From contig NZ_AP024903.1 of assembly GCF_024347095.1 (NCBI RefSeq), positions 1,178,001-1,242,000 of the forward strand: 64,000 bases of DNA, in the 5' to 3' direction. The DNA is from Vibrio rhizosphaerae (lineage in GTDB: Bacteria; Pseudomonadota; Gammaproteobacteria; Enterobacterales; Vibrionaceae). Numbering within the stretch: the first letter of the stretch is position 1; each line of letters begins with the position of its first letter. Positions 39,459 to 47,241 of this stretch are shown one piece after another. The translations under genes were made by a program, and so were the position numbers. The notes under the pieces were generated by a model. It worked only from the letters and a program-made list of their open reading frames with translations, was not told where the DNA came from and did not search any database.

Positions 39459-40421
39459 TTAAGAAATATGAATGCCGATCATGCGTTTTCGTTTGAGGTA
39501 ATGTTTAGCGAAGCGCAACCGCTCAGATGAACCGATCCAGAGTCTCGGTTTCTTTTCCAGCGCAGTACACAAGGTGAGACATGTTTTTCGAGACAGTGAT
39601 AACCGCGTTAAAATATTGGGCAATTGAGGTGAAATATAACCGTATTTATTTGTACTGATTTGCCGTCCGAGCCAATCTACTAATTCGAGATAATCGATGA
39701 GTCGAAACGGGATTGTGTGTCTCTTTTCCTGAGGTATATCTGCTGTAAAGTCAGCCAATTCCGGCGTTTGAGTTTGTCCTCGCTCTAGTGCCGTGAGACG
39801 TTTTCTAATCGATGTGTACTCTGATTGTTCTGGGGTTTCAGCGATGCCAGCCCGAACCGGATTGAGGTCAACATAAGCCATTGCAGCCAGCAAAGCTTTA
39901 TCATCAAGCAAAGCCTGAGATTTGAATCGTCCCTCCCAAAATCGTCCGGTACACAGATCTTCCTGATTGGCGAGCAATGCAATCTCGTAATTGATTTCTT
40001 TCATAAACCAACTCAGTGAATAGAGGCGTTGTCGCCAAGTTTCTATGATTTTATTGCACGCTTCGTGTTCTGCTTTCGAAGTCAAATGACCGGAAAGAAA
40101 ACGCTGGATCAACAATGGCATCTGGTGTGATGAACACCATCGTTCAATCACTTGACACGGAGAAAGAGACAGCGCTGCTTTTTTATCAATAAAAGCGACT
40201 AGATGATAGTGATTACTCATCACAGCATAGGCACAGATACGAATGCAATAGATGGAAGCCAGTGCCAGAATGCGGGATTCAACCAATTCACGACGATGTT
40301 CATATGATTGACCGCTATAGCTATCGTATCCACATAAAAATGAGCGACGGACACAGCGAGAGACGCAATGGTAATAAGGTGTCACTTCAGGACAGATCAG
40401 TTGTGAACGGGCAGTTGTCAT
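39459..40421 (-). CDS. REP-associated tyrosine transposase (RAYT, Y1/IS200-like HUH family)
   Basis: A 320-residue Y1_Tnp transposase. The HUH metal-binding motif is SNHYHLVAF (about residues 69-77). The RAYT-type blocks GRFWEGRFKSQAL (about 161) and AAMAYVDLNPVRAG (about 182, holding the catalytic-type Tyr) are clear, and a C-terminal extension (about 230-320) is typical of the large RAYTs. RAYTs are single-copy domesticated relatives of IS200 transposases that mobilise REP palindromes. Many GTGTGTCC-type repeats flank it on both sides. The gene is intact. Confidence 0.88.
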   Translation of the reverse strand: MTTARSQLICPEVTPYYHCVSRCVRRSFLCGYDSYSGQSYEHRRELVESRILALASIYCIRICAYAVMSNHYHLVAFIDKKAALSLSPCQVIERWCSSHQMPLLIQRFLSGHLTSKAEHEACNKIIETWRQRLYSLSWFMKEINYEIALLANQEDLCTGRFWEGRFKSQALLDDKALLAAMAYVDLNPVRAGIAETPEQSEYTSIRKRLTALERGQTQTPELADFTADIPQEKRHTIPFRLIDYLELVDWLGRQISTNKYGYISPQLPNILTRLSLSRKTCLTLCTALEKKPRLWIGSSERLRFAKHYLKRKRMIGIHIS

Positions 40422-40569
40422 GAACTCAATCTAAATGATGGTTGATGGACTCATCGTGTCGGAATGAATCAGTAAAGCAAAGCCGTGATTCGAGCGATTT
40501 CGAGTGAATACAAATTTATTTCTGATTCGGTATGAAACATTTCACAAAAATGGAGATATGGATTTGGGT

Positions 40570-40740
40570 GTGTGTCCTCATCAATCCCTCATCAATTCGA
40601 TTTCCGTCAGCTTAAAGCGTCTGTCCTCCTCAGTATCTTTTATCCTCAGTATCTCTTAAGAGCACCTTGTAAGCTTGAGCTCTTCAGCCTCGGTAGGCGT
40701 GTGTCCCTGTAAGCCCCCCGGTAAGCCCGATCCCCGGTAG
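40570..40740 (+). repeat. GTGTGTCC repeat cluster 2 (upstream of the RAYT gene)
   Basis: Heads at 40570-40577 (GTGTGTCC), 40619-40626 (variant GTCTGTCC) and 40699-40706. After the first, CCTCATCAAT recurs as CCCTCATCAATT. After the second, CCTCAGTATCTTTTAT recurs as CCTCAGTATCTCTTAA. After the third, CTGTAAGCCC recurs as CCGGTAAGCCC. Confidence 0.8.
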
Positions 40741-40764
40741 TTCCCATATGCAAACATTTCTTAC

Positions 40765-40798
40765 AAAAGTTGTACAAAAAAAAATTTGTACAACTTTT
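40765..40798. promoter_or_regulatory. 34-bp palindromic operator upstream of the lipid operon
   Basis: Two perfect 14-bp arms, AAAAGTTGTACAAA and TTTGTACAACTTTT, flank an A6 spacer. A third TTGTACAAC half-site is at 40843-40851, just before the first gene. The size and TGTACA core suggest a MerR-family or similar dimeric regulator; which one is not visible in the window. Confidence 0.65.
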
Positions 40799-40867
40799 TA
40801 AATTGCACTATCTTAAATTAATAAGTTATACGGAAATTTTTCTTGTACAACAAAATGAGGTCAGCTC

Positions 40868-41287
40868 ATGGATGTCCAAACCGTTGCGCTGTTCTATGCT
40901 CAGCTCAACAAACATAACCTAAATACACTGCACGATATCTATCATGACGAAATTGTATTTGAAGATGCAGCTCATCGTATGAAGGGCCTGTCAGCCCTGT
41001 CTGACTATTTCACGAATCTCTATCAAAACGTTGAACGTTGTAATTTCACGATTCATGAGCAGCATCCGACGGACAACGGTGGATTCCTGACTTGGACGAT
41101 GCATCTGCAACATCCGAAGCTTGACCGCGGTCAGTTAGTGAATGTACAGGGGATAAGCCATCTGCGCTTTCAAGATAATAAAGTCATTTACCAGCGTGAC
41201 TACTTTGATTTGGGTGAAATGCTTTATGAACAATTGCCGCTCCTTGGTCGTGTCATCCGTTGGATTAAGCGGGGGTTAGGACAATGA
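40868..41287 (+). CDS. NTF2/SnoaL-like fold protein
   Basis: A 139-residue single-domain NTF2-like protein (FYAQLNKHNLNTLHDIYHDEIVFEDAAHRMKG start; HLRFQDNKVIYQRDYFDLGEMLYEQ end). Such folds form a small-molecule pocket; the ligand is unknown. It opens an eight-gene operon that includes a cyclopropane fatty acid synthase. GAGG lies seven to eight bases before the ATG. The stop overlaps the next start as ATGA. Confidence 0.8.
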   Translation: MDVQTVALFYAQLNKHNLNTLHDIYHDEIVFEDAAHRMKGLSALSDYFTNLYQNVERCNFTIHEQHPTDNGGFLTWTMHLQHPKLDRGQLVNVQGISHLRFQDNKVIYQRDYFDLGEMLYEQLPLLGRVIRWIKRGLGQ

Positions 41288-42024
41288 GTGGTGTCTTGAT
41301 CACGGGTGCGACGTCCGGGATCGGCAAACAGTTAGCCCAAGATTATGCACGGCAGGGGTGGCAAGTGATCGCTTGCGGCAGGAATGAAGATGTACTCAAT
41401 GAACTGCAGAACAAGCATGCTTCGATTACACCATTGCAGTTTGATTTGACGGATTTTGAGCACACACTTGTGATGTTACGTGAACTGCCATTTACACCCA
41501 GCTTGTGGATTTTAAATGCCGGCAGTTGTGAATACATTGATGATGGTGTGATGGATACCAAACTGATGGCGCGGGTGATGCAAATTAACGTGATTGGGAT
41601 GACCAATGCCATTGAAGCGATTCAGCCACATCTCCAGTCGGGTCATCGCGTTGCGCTGGTTGGTTCGATTGCCAGTGAGTTAGCACTTCCTCGTGCAGAA
41701 GCCTACGGTGCATCTAAAGCGGCGGTCGGGTATCTGGCGAGAGCATTACGGTTGGCTTGGACGAGCAAAGGTATTGAGGTCACTTGTATTTTCCCGGGAT
41801 TTGTTGCCACACCACTGACCGATAAAAATACCTTTGATATGCCCATGATGATTTCGGTAGAACGTGCTTCTCAGTCTATTCGTAAGGGATTAGAGAAAGG
41901 TGTCGCAAATCTTTATTTTCCGACTCGTTTTACTTGGATCATCCGATTATTGGGTATGTTGCCATATGGTTGGCAATATCGGCTGATGAGCCGTTTTTTC
42001 GCACCAAAAAGGACTAAATCATGA
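41284..42024 (+). CDS. Short-chain dehydrogenase/reductase
   Basis: A 246-residue SDR with the cofactor motif TGATSGIG (about residues 7-14), NAG (about 80) and catalytic YGASK (about 142-147) after a serine. The C-terminal half fits the classical fold with a membrane-leaning hydrophobic end (RLLGMLPYGWQYRLM). In this conserved operon type it accompanies an FAD oxidoreductase and Cfa, so it may act on fatty acyl chains; that is inference. Coupled by ATGA overlaps on both sides. Confidence 0.88.
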   Translation: MSGVLITGATSGIGKQLAQDYARQGWQVIACGRNEDVLNELQNKHASITPLQFDLTDFEHTLVMLRELPFTPSLWILNAGSCEYIDDGVMDTKLMARVMQINVIGMTNAIEAIQPHLQSGHRVALVGSIASELALPRAEAYGASKAAVGYLARALRLAWTSKGIEVTCIFPGFVATPLTDKNTFDMPMMISVERASQSIRKGLEKGVANLYFPTRFTWIIRLLGMLPYGWQYRLMSRFFAPKRTKS

Positions 42025-43298
42025 AGATTGCGATTATAGGCACCGGCGTTTCAGGGCTGACGTGTGGTTATTATTTGCATGAGCAGCATGACATCACGTT
42101 ATTTGAGGCGAATGATTATATTGGGGGACACACCGCAACGGTGGATGTACAGGTGGCCGGTCAGGATTATGTTGTCGATACCGGATTTATCGTCTATAAC
42201 GACCGAACCTATCCCCATTTTATGCGCATGATGAATGACATCGGCAGCAAGGGCATTCCCACGCAGATGAGTTTTAGTGTACGCAATGACGCCAACGGAC
42301 TTGAGTATAACGGTCATACATTAGCGACCTTATTTGCACAGAAACGCAATCTGTTGAAACCCCGTTTTTATCGTTTCATCGCTGAAATCCTACGTTTTAA
42401 TAAGCTCGCTAAAGCGGCAGCAGACGACCCTGATCAGCCGTTGCAAACCCTCGGGCAGTTTCTGGCCCATCACCGTTTTTCTGATTACTTTTGTCAAAAC
42501 TACATCTTACCGATGGGCGCTGCCATTTGGTCATCGACTTTAGCGGACATGCGCGCATTTCCGCTGATGTTCTTTCTGCGTTTTTTCCTCAATCACGGCT
42601 TATTGGATGTGACGGACAGACCGCAGTGGTATGTGATTGAAGGAGGATCGCGGGCGTATATTGACCCGTTAACTCAGGGGTATGCGGACCGAATTCATCT
42701 CAACACTCCGGTCAAGCGGGTGAAACGCAGCTCGTTTGGCGTTGACGTTGAAACTGAAGGCGGTGTTGAAACATTTGATGAGGTGATTTTTGCCTGTCAC
42801 AGCGATCAGGCGTTTGCCATGCTCGCAGATGCCAGTCAAAGCGAAACCGATATATTATCGGCAATGACTTATCAAGCGAATGAAGTGGTTCTGCATACGG
42901 ACACGAGTCTGCTTCCCAAGCGTCAATCGGCCTGGGCATCGTGGAATTACTGGTTACATGGTCACGATGGCGAAGAGAGTAAACTGCCGTCGCTGACCTA
43001 CAACATGAACATCTTGCAGCACATTGAGAGTGACGTAACGTTTTGTGTCACGCTCAACAGCACGGAGCATATTGACCCGAATAAAATTCTCCGACGGTTT
43101 GTCTATCATCATCCGGTCTTTACCGAATCTTCGGTGCGCGCGCAGCAGCGTAAATCAGAAATCAGTGGTGTCAATCATACTTGGTTTTGTGGGGCATACT
43201 GGCACAACGGTTTCCATGAAGACGGCGTAAAAAGTGCGCTTGATGTCATTACGCAATTGCAATCGCAAGCGGTCAATACCGACAAGGGCGTTGCATGA
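42021..43298 (+). CDS. FAD-dependent oxidoreductase (amine-oxidase-like fold)
   Basis: A 425-residue flavoprotein. The N-terminal Rossmann motif IAIIGTGVSGLTCGYYL (residues 3-19) and a GGHTATVDV block (about 35) bind FAD. FYRFIAEILRFN and the C-terminal GAYWHNGFHEDGVKSAL (FAD-binding) are typical of the 'NAD/FAD-binding protein' that accompanies DUF1365 and cyclopropane synthase. In related operons these genes belong to furan-fatty-acid or photo-oxidative-stress lipid modification; the exact reaction here is inferred. Confidence 0.9.
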   Translation: MKIAIIGTGVSGLTCGYYLHEQHDITLFEANDYIGGHTATVDVQVAGQDYVVDTGFIVYNDRTYPHFMRMMNDIGSKGIPTQMSFSVRNDANGLEYNGHTLATLFAQKRNLLKPRFYRFIAEILRFNKLAKAAADDPDQPLQTLGQFLAHHRFSDYFCQNYILPMGAAIWSSTLADMRAFPLMFFLRFFLNHGLLDVTDRPQWYVIEGGSRAYIDPLTQGYADRIHLNTPVKRVKRSSFGVDVETEGGVETFDEVIFACHSDQAFAMLADASQSETDILSAMTYQANEVVLHTDTSLLPKRQSAWASWNYWLHGHDGEESKLPSLTYNMNILQHIESDVTFCVTLNSTEHIDPNKILRRFVYHHPVFTESSVRAQQRKSEISGVNHTWFCGAYWHNGFHEDGVKSALDVITQLQSQAVNTDKGVA

Positions 43299-44050
43299 TG
43301 ACCGATCAAGCGCACGTGACACGCAGTACATTAATGGTCGGCCATATACGTCACCGTCGTTTTACGCCGGTGACTCATTCAATTCATGCCTCGTTATTTA
43401 TGCCCTGTATCGATCTGGATGAGTGGCCGATCCTCCGGCAACAAGTATGGGGGCTGGGGGAGCGCTGGTGGCACTGGGCACGTTTTCACCGGGCTGATTA
43501 TCTGGGGGAAGGAGACTTGAAAACAGCTGTGCAGGATAAAGTGCTACAGCTCACCGGTGAGCAAGTGCGCGGCAAAGTTTTCGCGCTGGTACACCTACGT
43601 TATTTCGGTCTCTATTTCAGCCCGGTGAATTTCTACTATCTTTATGATCAGCAGGGTGAGTGGCGTTATTTGCTGGCCGAGGTCAGTAATACTCCCTGGA
43701 ATGAGCGGCACTACTACGCAGTGCCGGCTGAACGAGGTGAACAGAGCGAAAACTGGACACACGACAAAGCCTTTCATGTTTCGCCCTTCAATCCCGTTGA
43801 GCAGCAGTATCAATGGCGGCTGAAACCGTTGACAGATGCTCTGATGGTGCATCTGGCATGTCACCGGGAAACCAAAGAATTTGATGCCACACTGGCATTA
43901 AAGGCACAGCCGTTTACCTCAAGAAAATTGCTTAAGTTGTTGATTCGGACACCAATCATGACGGTGAAGGTATTGACTGGGATTTATTGGCATGCGTTGA
44001 AGCTCTGGCTCAAAGGTGCACCGTTTTACTCTCATCCCAAGTCCCGCTGA
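43295..44050 (+). CDS. DUF1365 family protein
   Basis: A 251-residue DUF1365 protein with HIRHRRFTPVTHSIHASLFMPCIDLDE at the N-terminus (broken here to HRRFTPVTHSI as the signature), FSPVNFYYLYD (about 105) and YLLAEVSNTPWNERHYY (about 125). The family occurs next to FAD oxidoreductases and Cfa and has no firm biochemical activity. Start overlaps the previous stop (ATGA). The 35-bp gap to the next gene carries its own AGGAG. Confidence 0.9.
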   Translation: MMTDQAHVTRSTLMVGHIRHRRFTPVTHSIHASLFMPCIDLDEWPILRQQVWGLGERWWHWARFHRADYLGEGDLKTAVQDKVLQLTGEQVRGKVFALVHLRYFGLYFSPVNFYYLYDQQGEWRYLLAEVSNTPWNERHYYAVPAERGEQSENWTHDKAFHVSPFNPVEQQYQWRLKPLTDALMVHLACHRETKEFDATLALKAQPFTSRKLLKLLIRTPIMTVKVLTGIYWHALKLWLKGAPFYSHPKSR

Positions 44051-44085
44051 CATGAGACCCATAAAAATAGTTAGGAGAATGCACA

Positions 44086-45357
44086 ATGTTCAATTCGCCT
44101 TCATTAGAAATGCCTTATGCGTTGACATCGTGGCAGAAAGGATCGCGTGCCATGGTGTTAAAGTCACTGCACCTCATCAAAGTGGGTAGCCTGACATTAG
44201 AAGAGAATTTTGCAGGACAGGCGCGTATTTCTGACGAAGTTTCTCAGCAGAGTACCGCAGAACAATTTGGGTTTGCGCATGATGACCAGCCACAGGCCCA
44301 TATTCGGGTGACGCACCCTGATTTTTATGCCCGGGTCCTGAAAGGCGGTAGTATTGCTGCTGCGGAAGCTTATATGGATGGTTGGTGGGACAGCCCGAAT
44401 CTGACCGCAGTGACCGAACTGATGGCTCGTAATCTAAGTGCTTTGGATCAGTTAGAAGCCCAGAGTAGCGCGGTTGTCCGGGCAATACACAAAGTCGGCC
44501 ACTGGCTCAAACGTAACTCGATCGGGCGTGCCAAGCAAAATATTGAAGCGCACTATGATCTGGGAAATGATCTGTATCAGACGTTCCTCGACCAACGGAT
44601 GCTGTACTCCAGCGCACTCTATCTCAATACCAATGATTCATTGGAACAGGCGCAAATTCAGAAGATGGAGCGGTTGTGCCAGCAATTGCAACTGACCGCC
44701 GGTGACCATGTGATTGAAATCGGGACAGGATGGGGCGCGATGGCGATTTATATGGCACAGCATTATGGATGCCATGTCACGACCACCACCATTTCGGAGC
44801 AGCAACATGCCTATGCGCAGGCCGAAATTGAGCGTTTGGGACTCACTGAGCAGATTACCTTGCTCAAGCAAGACTACCGTTTACTTGAGGGCCGGTTTGA
44901 TAAACTGGTCTCGATTGAGATGATTGAAGCGGTGGGCAAATCCTATCTGCCGTCTTACATCGCCAAATGTCAGTCACTGCTCAAACCCGGTGGGCTGATG
45001 GCGATTCAGGCCATTACGATTGCCGATCAACGTTTTGATGAATACAGCAATAACGTTGATTTTATTCAGAAATATATTTTCCCCGGTGGATTTTTACCCT
45101 CGATCACGGTTCTGACCCAAACGGCAACGCGCCATAGCGATTTGATTGTGCGCGATATCTTCGATTTGGGGTTTGATTACGCCCAGACACTGGCTGACTG
45201 GCGTCAGCGCTTTGAAGTGTCGTTAGACAAAGTTCGGTCATTGGGTTACGACGAACGATTTGTCCGCATGTGGCGTTATTACCTGTGCTACTGCGAAGGG
45301 GGATTCAAAGCGCGTACCATCAGCACGATTCACATGACATTACAACGGGGACAATGA
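44086..45357 (+). CDS. cfa: Cyclopropane-fatty-acyl-phospholipid synthase family protein
   Basis: A 423-residue SAM-dependent methyltransferase that modifies unsaturated acyl chains of membrane phospholipids. Visible features are the N-terminal lipid-binding region (HPDFYARVLKGGSIAAAEAYMDGWW, by its parts), HYDLGNDLYQTFLD (about residue 158), the SAM motif EIGTGWGAMAIYMA (about 211), the active-site region SIEMIEAVGKSYL (about 283), and FIQKYIFPGGFLPS. It could be a true cyclopropane synthase or a relative making other methylated acyl chains. AGGAG precedes the ATG, and the stop overlaps the next ATG. Confidence 0.92.
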   Translation: MFNSPSLEMPYALTSWQKGSRAMVLKSLHLIKVGSLTLEENFAGQARISDEVSQQSTAEQFGFAHDDQPQAHIRVTHPDFYARVLKGGSIAAAEAYMDGWWDSPNLTAVTELMARNLSALDQLEAQSSAVVRAIHKVGHWLKRNSIGRAKQNIEAHYDLGNDLYQTFLDQRMLYSSALYLNTNDSLEQAQIQKMERLCQQLQLTAGDHVIEIGTGWGAMAIYMAQHYGCHVTTTTISEQQHAYAQAEIERLGLTEQITLLKQDYRLLEGRFDKLVSIEMIEAVGKSYLPSYIAKCQSLLKPGGLMAIQAITIADQRFDEYSNNVDFIQKYIFPGGFLPSITVLTQTATRHSDLIVRDIFDLGFDYAQTLADWRQRFEVSLDKVRSLGYDERFVRMWRYYLCYCEGGFKARTISTIHMTLQRGQ

Positions 45358-45896
45358 TGCATCGCTTCCTGCTGATTTCATTATGGTTTGAAGCTATTTG
45401 GCTGATTGCCGTATTGGGACAGGCGCGTTTGCAGTGGGTCACAATTGGCCTGGTAACGGTTACTATGGCGTACACCGCATTCCGTTATCCCTTGGGACTC
45501 GGACGTATCATTGGTGTGGCAGCCCTCGGTATGACATTGGATTACATCAATCTACAGGTTGGGCTGTTGACCTTTCCTACCCCCGAACTGCCGATCTGGC
45601 TGATCGGGTTGTGGTTTGTGTTTGCATGGTTTGCCAGCTTTGCCATACCGTTTTTCAGCCATTTGCCGTTCTTATTGATTTGCTGTGGGACCGCGTTCGG
45701 CGGTGCGCTGAGTTATTGGGCTGGCTATCGTTTTGGGGCCGTGCATTTTGAATGGTCTGTTCCGGGAACGGTGTGTGTCCTGTTTGTGGAATGGTTCGGA
45801 TTATCACTATTACTGATGAAGGTATGGAGGCATGCTCATGCCACGTTTCAGCGCGATACTCTTTCTGAGCGTAACTCTCTGGACCGCGACTGCTAA
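45354..45896 (+). CDS. DUF2878 integral membrane protein
   Basis: A 180-residue hydrophobic protein with about five or six transmembrane segments (FLLISLWFEAIWLIAVLG, WVTIGLVTVTMAYTAF, IIGVAALGMTLDYIN, LWFVFAWFASFAIPFF, VLFVEWFGLSLLLM). It matches the DUF2878 family of inner-membrane proteins found in this operon type, of unknown role. Start ATGATG at 45354 overlaps the cfa stop; a GGGG stretch precedes it. A longer in-frame start lies inside cfa and is unlikely. Confidence 0.83.
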   Translation: MMHRFLLISLWFEAIWLIAVLGQARLQWVTIGLVTVTMAYTAFRYPLGLGRIIGVAALGMTLDYINLQVGLLTFPTPELPIWLIGLWFVFAWFASFAIPFFSHLPFLLICCGTAFGGALSYWAGYRFGAVHFEWSVPGTVCVLFVEWFGLSLLLMKVWRHAHATFQRDTLSERNSLDRDC

Positions 45897-46395
45897 CGGG
45901 GCGGATATTCAGGAGCCGTCATCTAAACCGTGGACTGACTGGCCGGTTGTCGGTCAGGCAACCTTATCTTGGCTGTGGTTTGATATTTATTCATCACAGT
46001 TACGTACACCCGATGGTGACTATCATCAGGTAAAAGATGATGTTTCACCACATCCTTTAGCCTTAGAGATCCGTTACTTACGCAATATCAGCAGTAAAGA
46101 GTTACTTGAAGAAACTCAGGCACAGTGGAACAGGCTGGGCTATGACACGACTCAGACAGATGCATGGCTGACGGTGCTGGCCGGGGTGATGCCCAGTGTT
46201 AAAACCGGGGAACGTCTGGCCTATGTTTCCGATGGTCGTACAGGACAGTTGTATTATTTTTCCCGGCAAGAGCAACCTCGTCTGCTCGGCAAATTCGACA
46301 ATCAGCAGATGAATGATGCCTTTTTGTCGATTTGGCTGTCACCCCGGGCTGAGTATCCGAAACTTCGTCGTCAATTGATAGGAATGAAACCATGA
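45838..46395 (+). CDS. Chalcone-isomerase-like periplasmic protein
   Basis: A 185-residue exported protein of the bacterial chalcone-isomerase-like family. Signal peptide is about residues 1-21 (ILFLSVTLWTATANG-AD). The mature part has WLWFDIYSSQLRTPDG, LEIRYLRNISSKELLEE and LGKFDNQQMNDAFLSIWL, the usual CHI-like blocks, which bind fatty acids in plant relatives. The ATG at 45838 has GGAGG seven bases upstream; the ATG at 45832 is too close. Overlaps the previous gene by 59 bp and the next by four. Confidence 0.82.
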   Translation: MPRFSAILFLSVTLWTATANGADIQEPSSKPWTDWPVVGQATLSWLWFDIYSSQLRTPDGDYHQVKDDVSPHPLALEIRYLRNISSKELLEETQAQWNRLGYDTTQTDAWLTVLAGVMPSVKTGERLAYVSDGRTGQLYYFSRQEQPRLLGKFDNQQMNDAFLSIWLSPRAEYPKLRRQLIGMKP

Positions 46396-46916
46396 AACAT
46401 ATGCTGACAGTGGTGTCACTGGTGATGTTGATATTGATTACCGGTTGCTCTGCGGATTTAAAGGAATATCAGGCCAGCCAGCCGACTTTTGATTTGTTCG
46501 GTTACTTTCAGGGAGAAACCCATGCATGGGGGATGGTGCAAGATTATAGCGGGAAACAAACGCGCCGCTTTAAAGTCCACATTAAAGGGACAGTCACCGG
46601 TAATACACTGACGTTGGCGGAAGATTTTGTTTTTCATGATGGTGAAAAAAATCAGCGTATCTGGACTATCACCCGCAGTGCCGACGGACACTATCAGGGG
46701 CGGGCCGACGATATCATTGGCGTCGCAACAGGGCAGGAGGTCGGCAACGCATTACAGTGGCAATATGACTTTTTGCTGAAGACGGACGACAGTGAAATCA
46801 CAGTATCCTTCGATGATTGGCTATTCCGTCAGGATGAAAAACGTCTGTTTAATGTCACCAGCATTCGAAAGTTCGGTCTGGAAGTCGGGCGCATTACGCT
46901 ATTTTTTGAGAAATAA
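46392..46916 (+). CDS. DUF3833 lipoprotein
   Basis: A 174-residue lipoprotein with signal peptide and lipobox LITGC (cysteine at about residue 19). The mature part (FDLFGYFQGETHAWGMVQDYSG, LAEDFVFHDGEKNQRIWTI, LQWQYDFLLKTDDSEI by parts) is the DUF3833 family, a lipocalin-like beta-fold whose ligand is unknown. Last gene of the eight-gene operon. No strong terminator follows; repeat cluster 3 starts 74 bp downstream. Confidence 0.86.
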   Translation: MKHMLTVVSLVMLILITGCSADLKEYQASQPTFDLFGYFQGETHAWGMVQDYSGKQTRRFKVHIKGTVTGNTLTLAEDFVFHDGEKNQRIWTITRSADGHYQGRADDIIGVATGQEVGNALQWQYDFLLKTDDSEITVSFDDWLFRQDEKRLFNVTSIRKFGLEVGRITLFFEK

Positions 46917-47241
46917 TTTCAGCTGTTTATGCAATTTCATCCAAGAGAACACGTGTGGTCTCAGGGGACTTTGGTGTGCCTGTCAGGGCGTGTGTCCCCT
47001 TTATCTATTCCTTTTACCTATTCCTTTATTTATTCTTTAGGCACCCACGTTTATTGAATAAAGCCCCGATACAGGTGCCTGTCTCATTAATTTTCACCAC
47101 TCATTTTCGCGTGTGTCCTCATCAGTATTTTTCTCATCAGTGCCAGCGATTGAATACAAAATAGAACGGTGTCTGTCCTCCTAATTTAGGTGTGTGTCCT
47201 TTATCTTTTTATTTATCTTAAGGCGTGTGTCCCCGTAATTT
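46917..47241. repeat. GTGTGTCC repeat cluster 3 (between DUF3833 gene and hutF)
   Basis: Heads at 46990-46997, 47111-47118, 47171-47178 (variant GTCTGTCC), 47192-47199 and 47225-47232. After the first, CCTTTATCTATT recurs as CCTTTTACCTATT and CCTTTATTTATT. After the second, CTCATCAGT recurs 15 bp on. After 47192, TTTATCTT recurs. The last head reads GTGTGTCCCCGTAA, identical to copies at 39239 and 48019. No gene is seen. Confidence 0.8.

Larger units (their letters stand above)
40422..40867. other. Intergenic region with repeat cluster 2 and the lipid-operon promoter
   Basis: 446 bp between the RAYT gene and the lipid operon. The left part holds repeat cluster 2 (40570-40740). The right part holds the 34-bp palindrome and a further half-site before the first operon gene. 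Confidence 0.7.

Noticed and set aside
40800..40860. ChrR/sigma-E-type promoter before the lipid operon
   Set aside because: A TAAGT word occurs but no TGATC-type -35 element lies at the right distance.
42125..43763. GGACACAC matches inside the lipid operon (about 42125 and 43755), and GTGTGTCC at 45773-45780
   Set aside because: The first codes the conserved GGHTAT FAD-binding motif. The others lack the duplicated tail and fit the number expected by chance. I did not count them in the repeat family.
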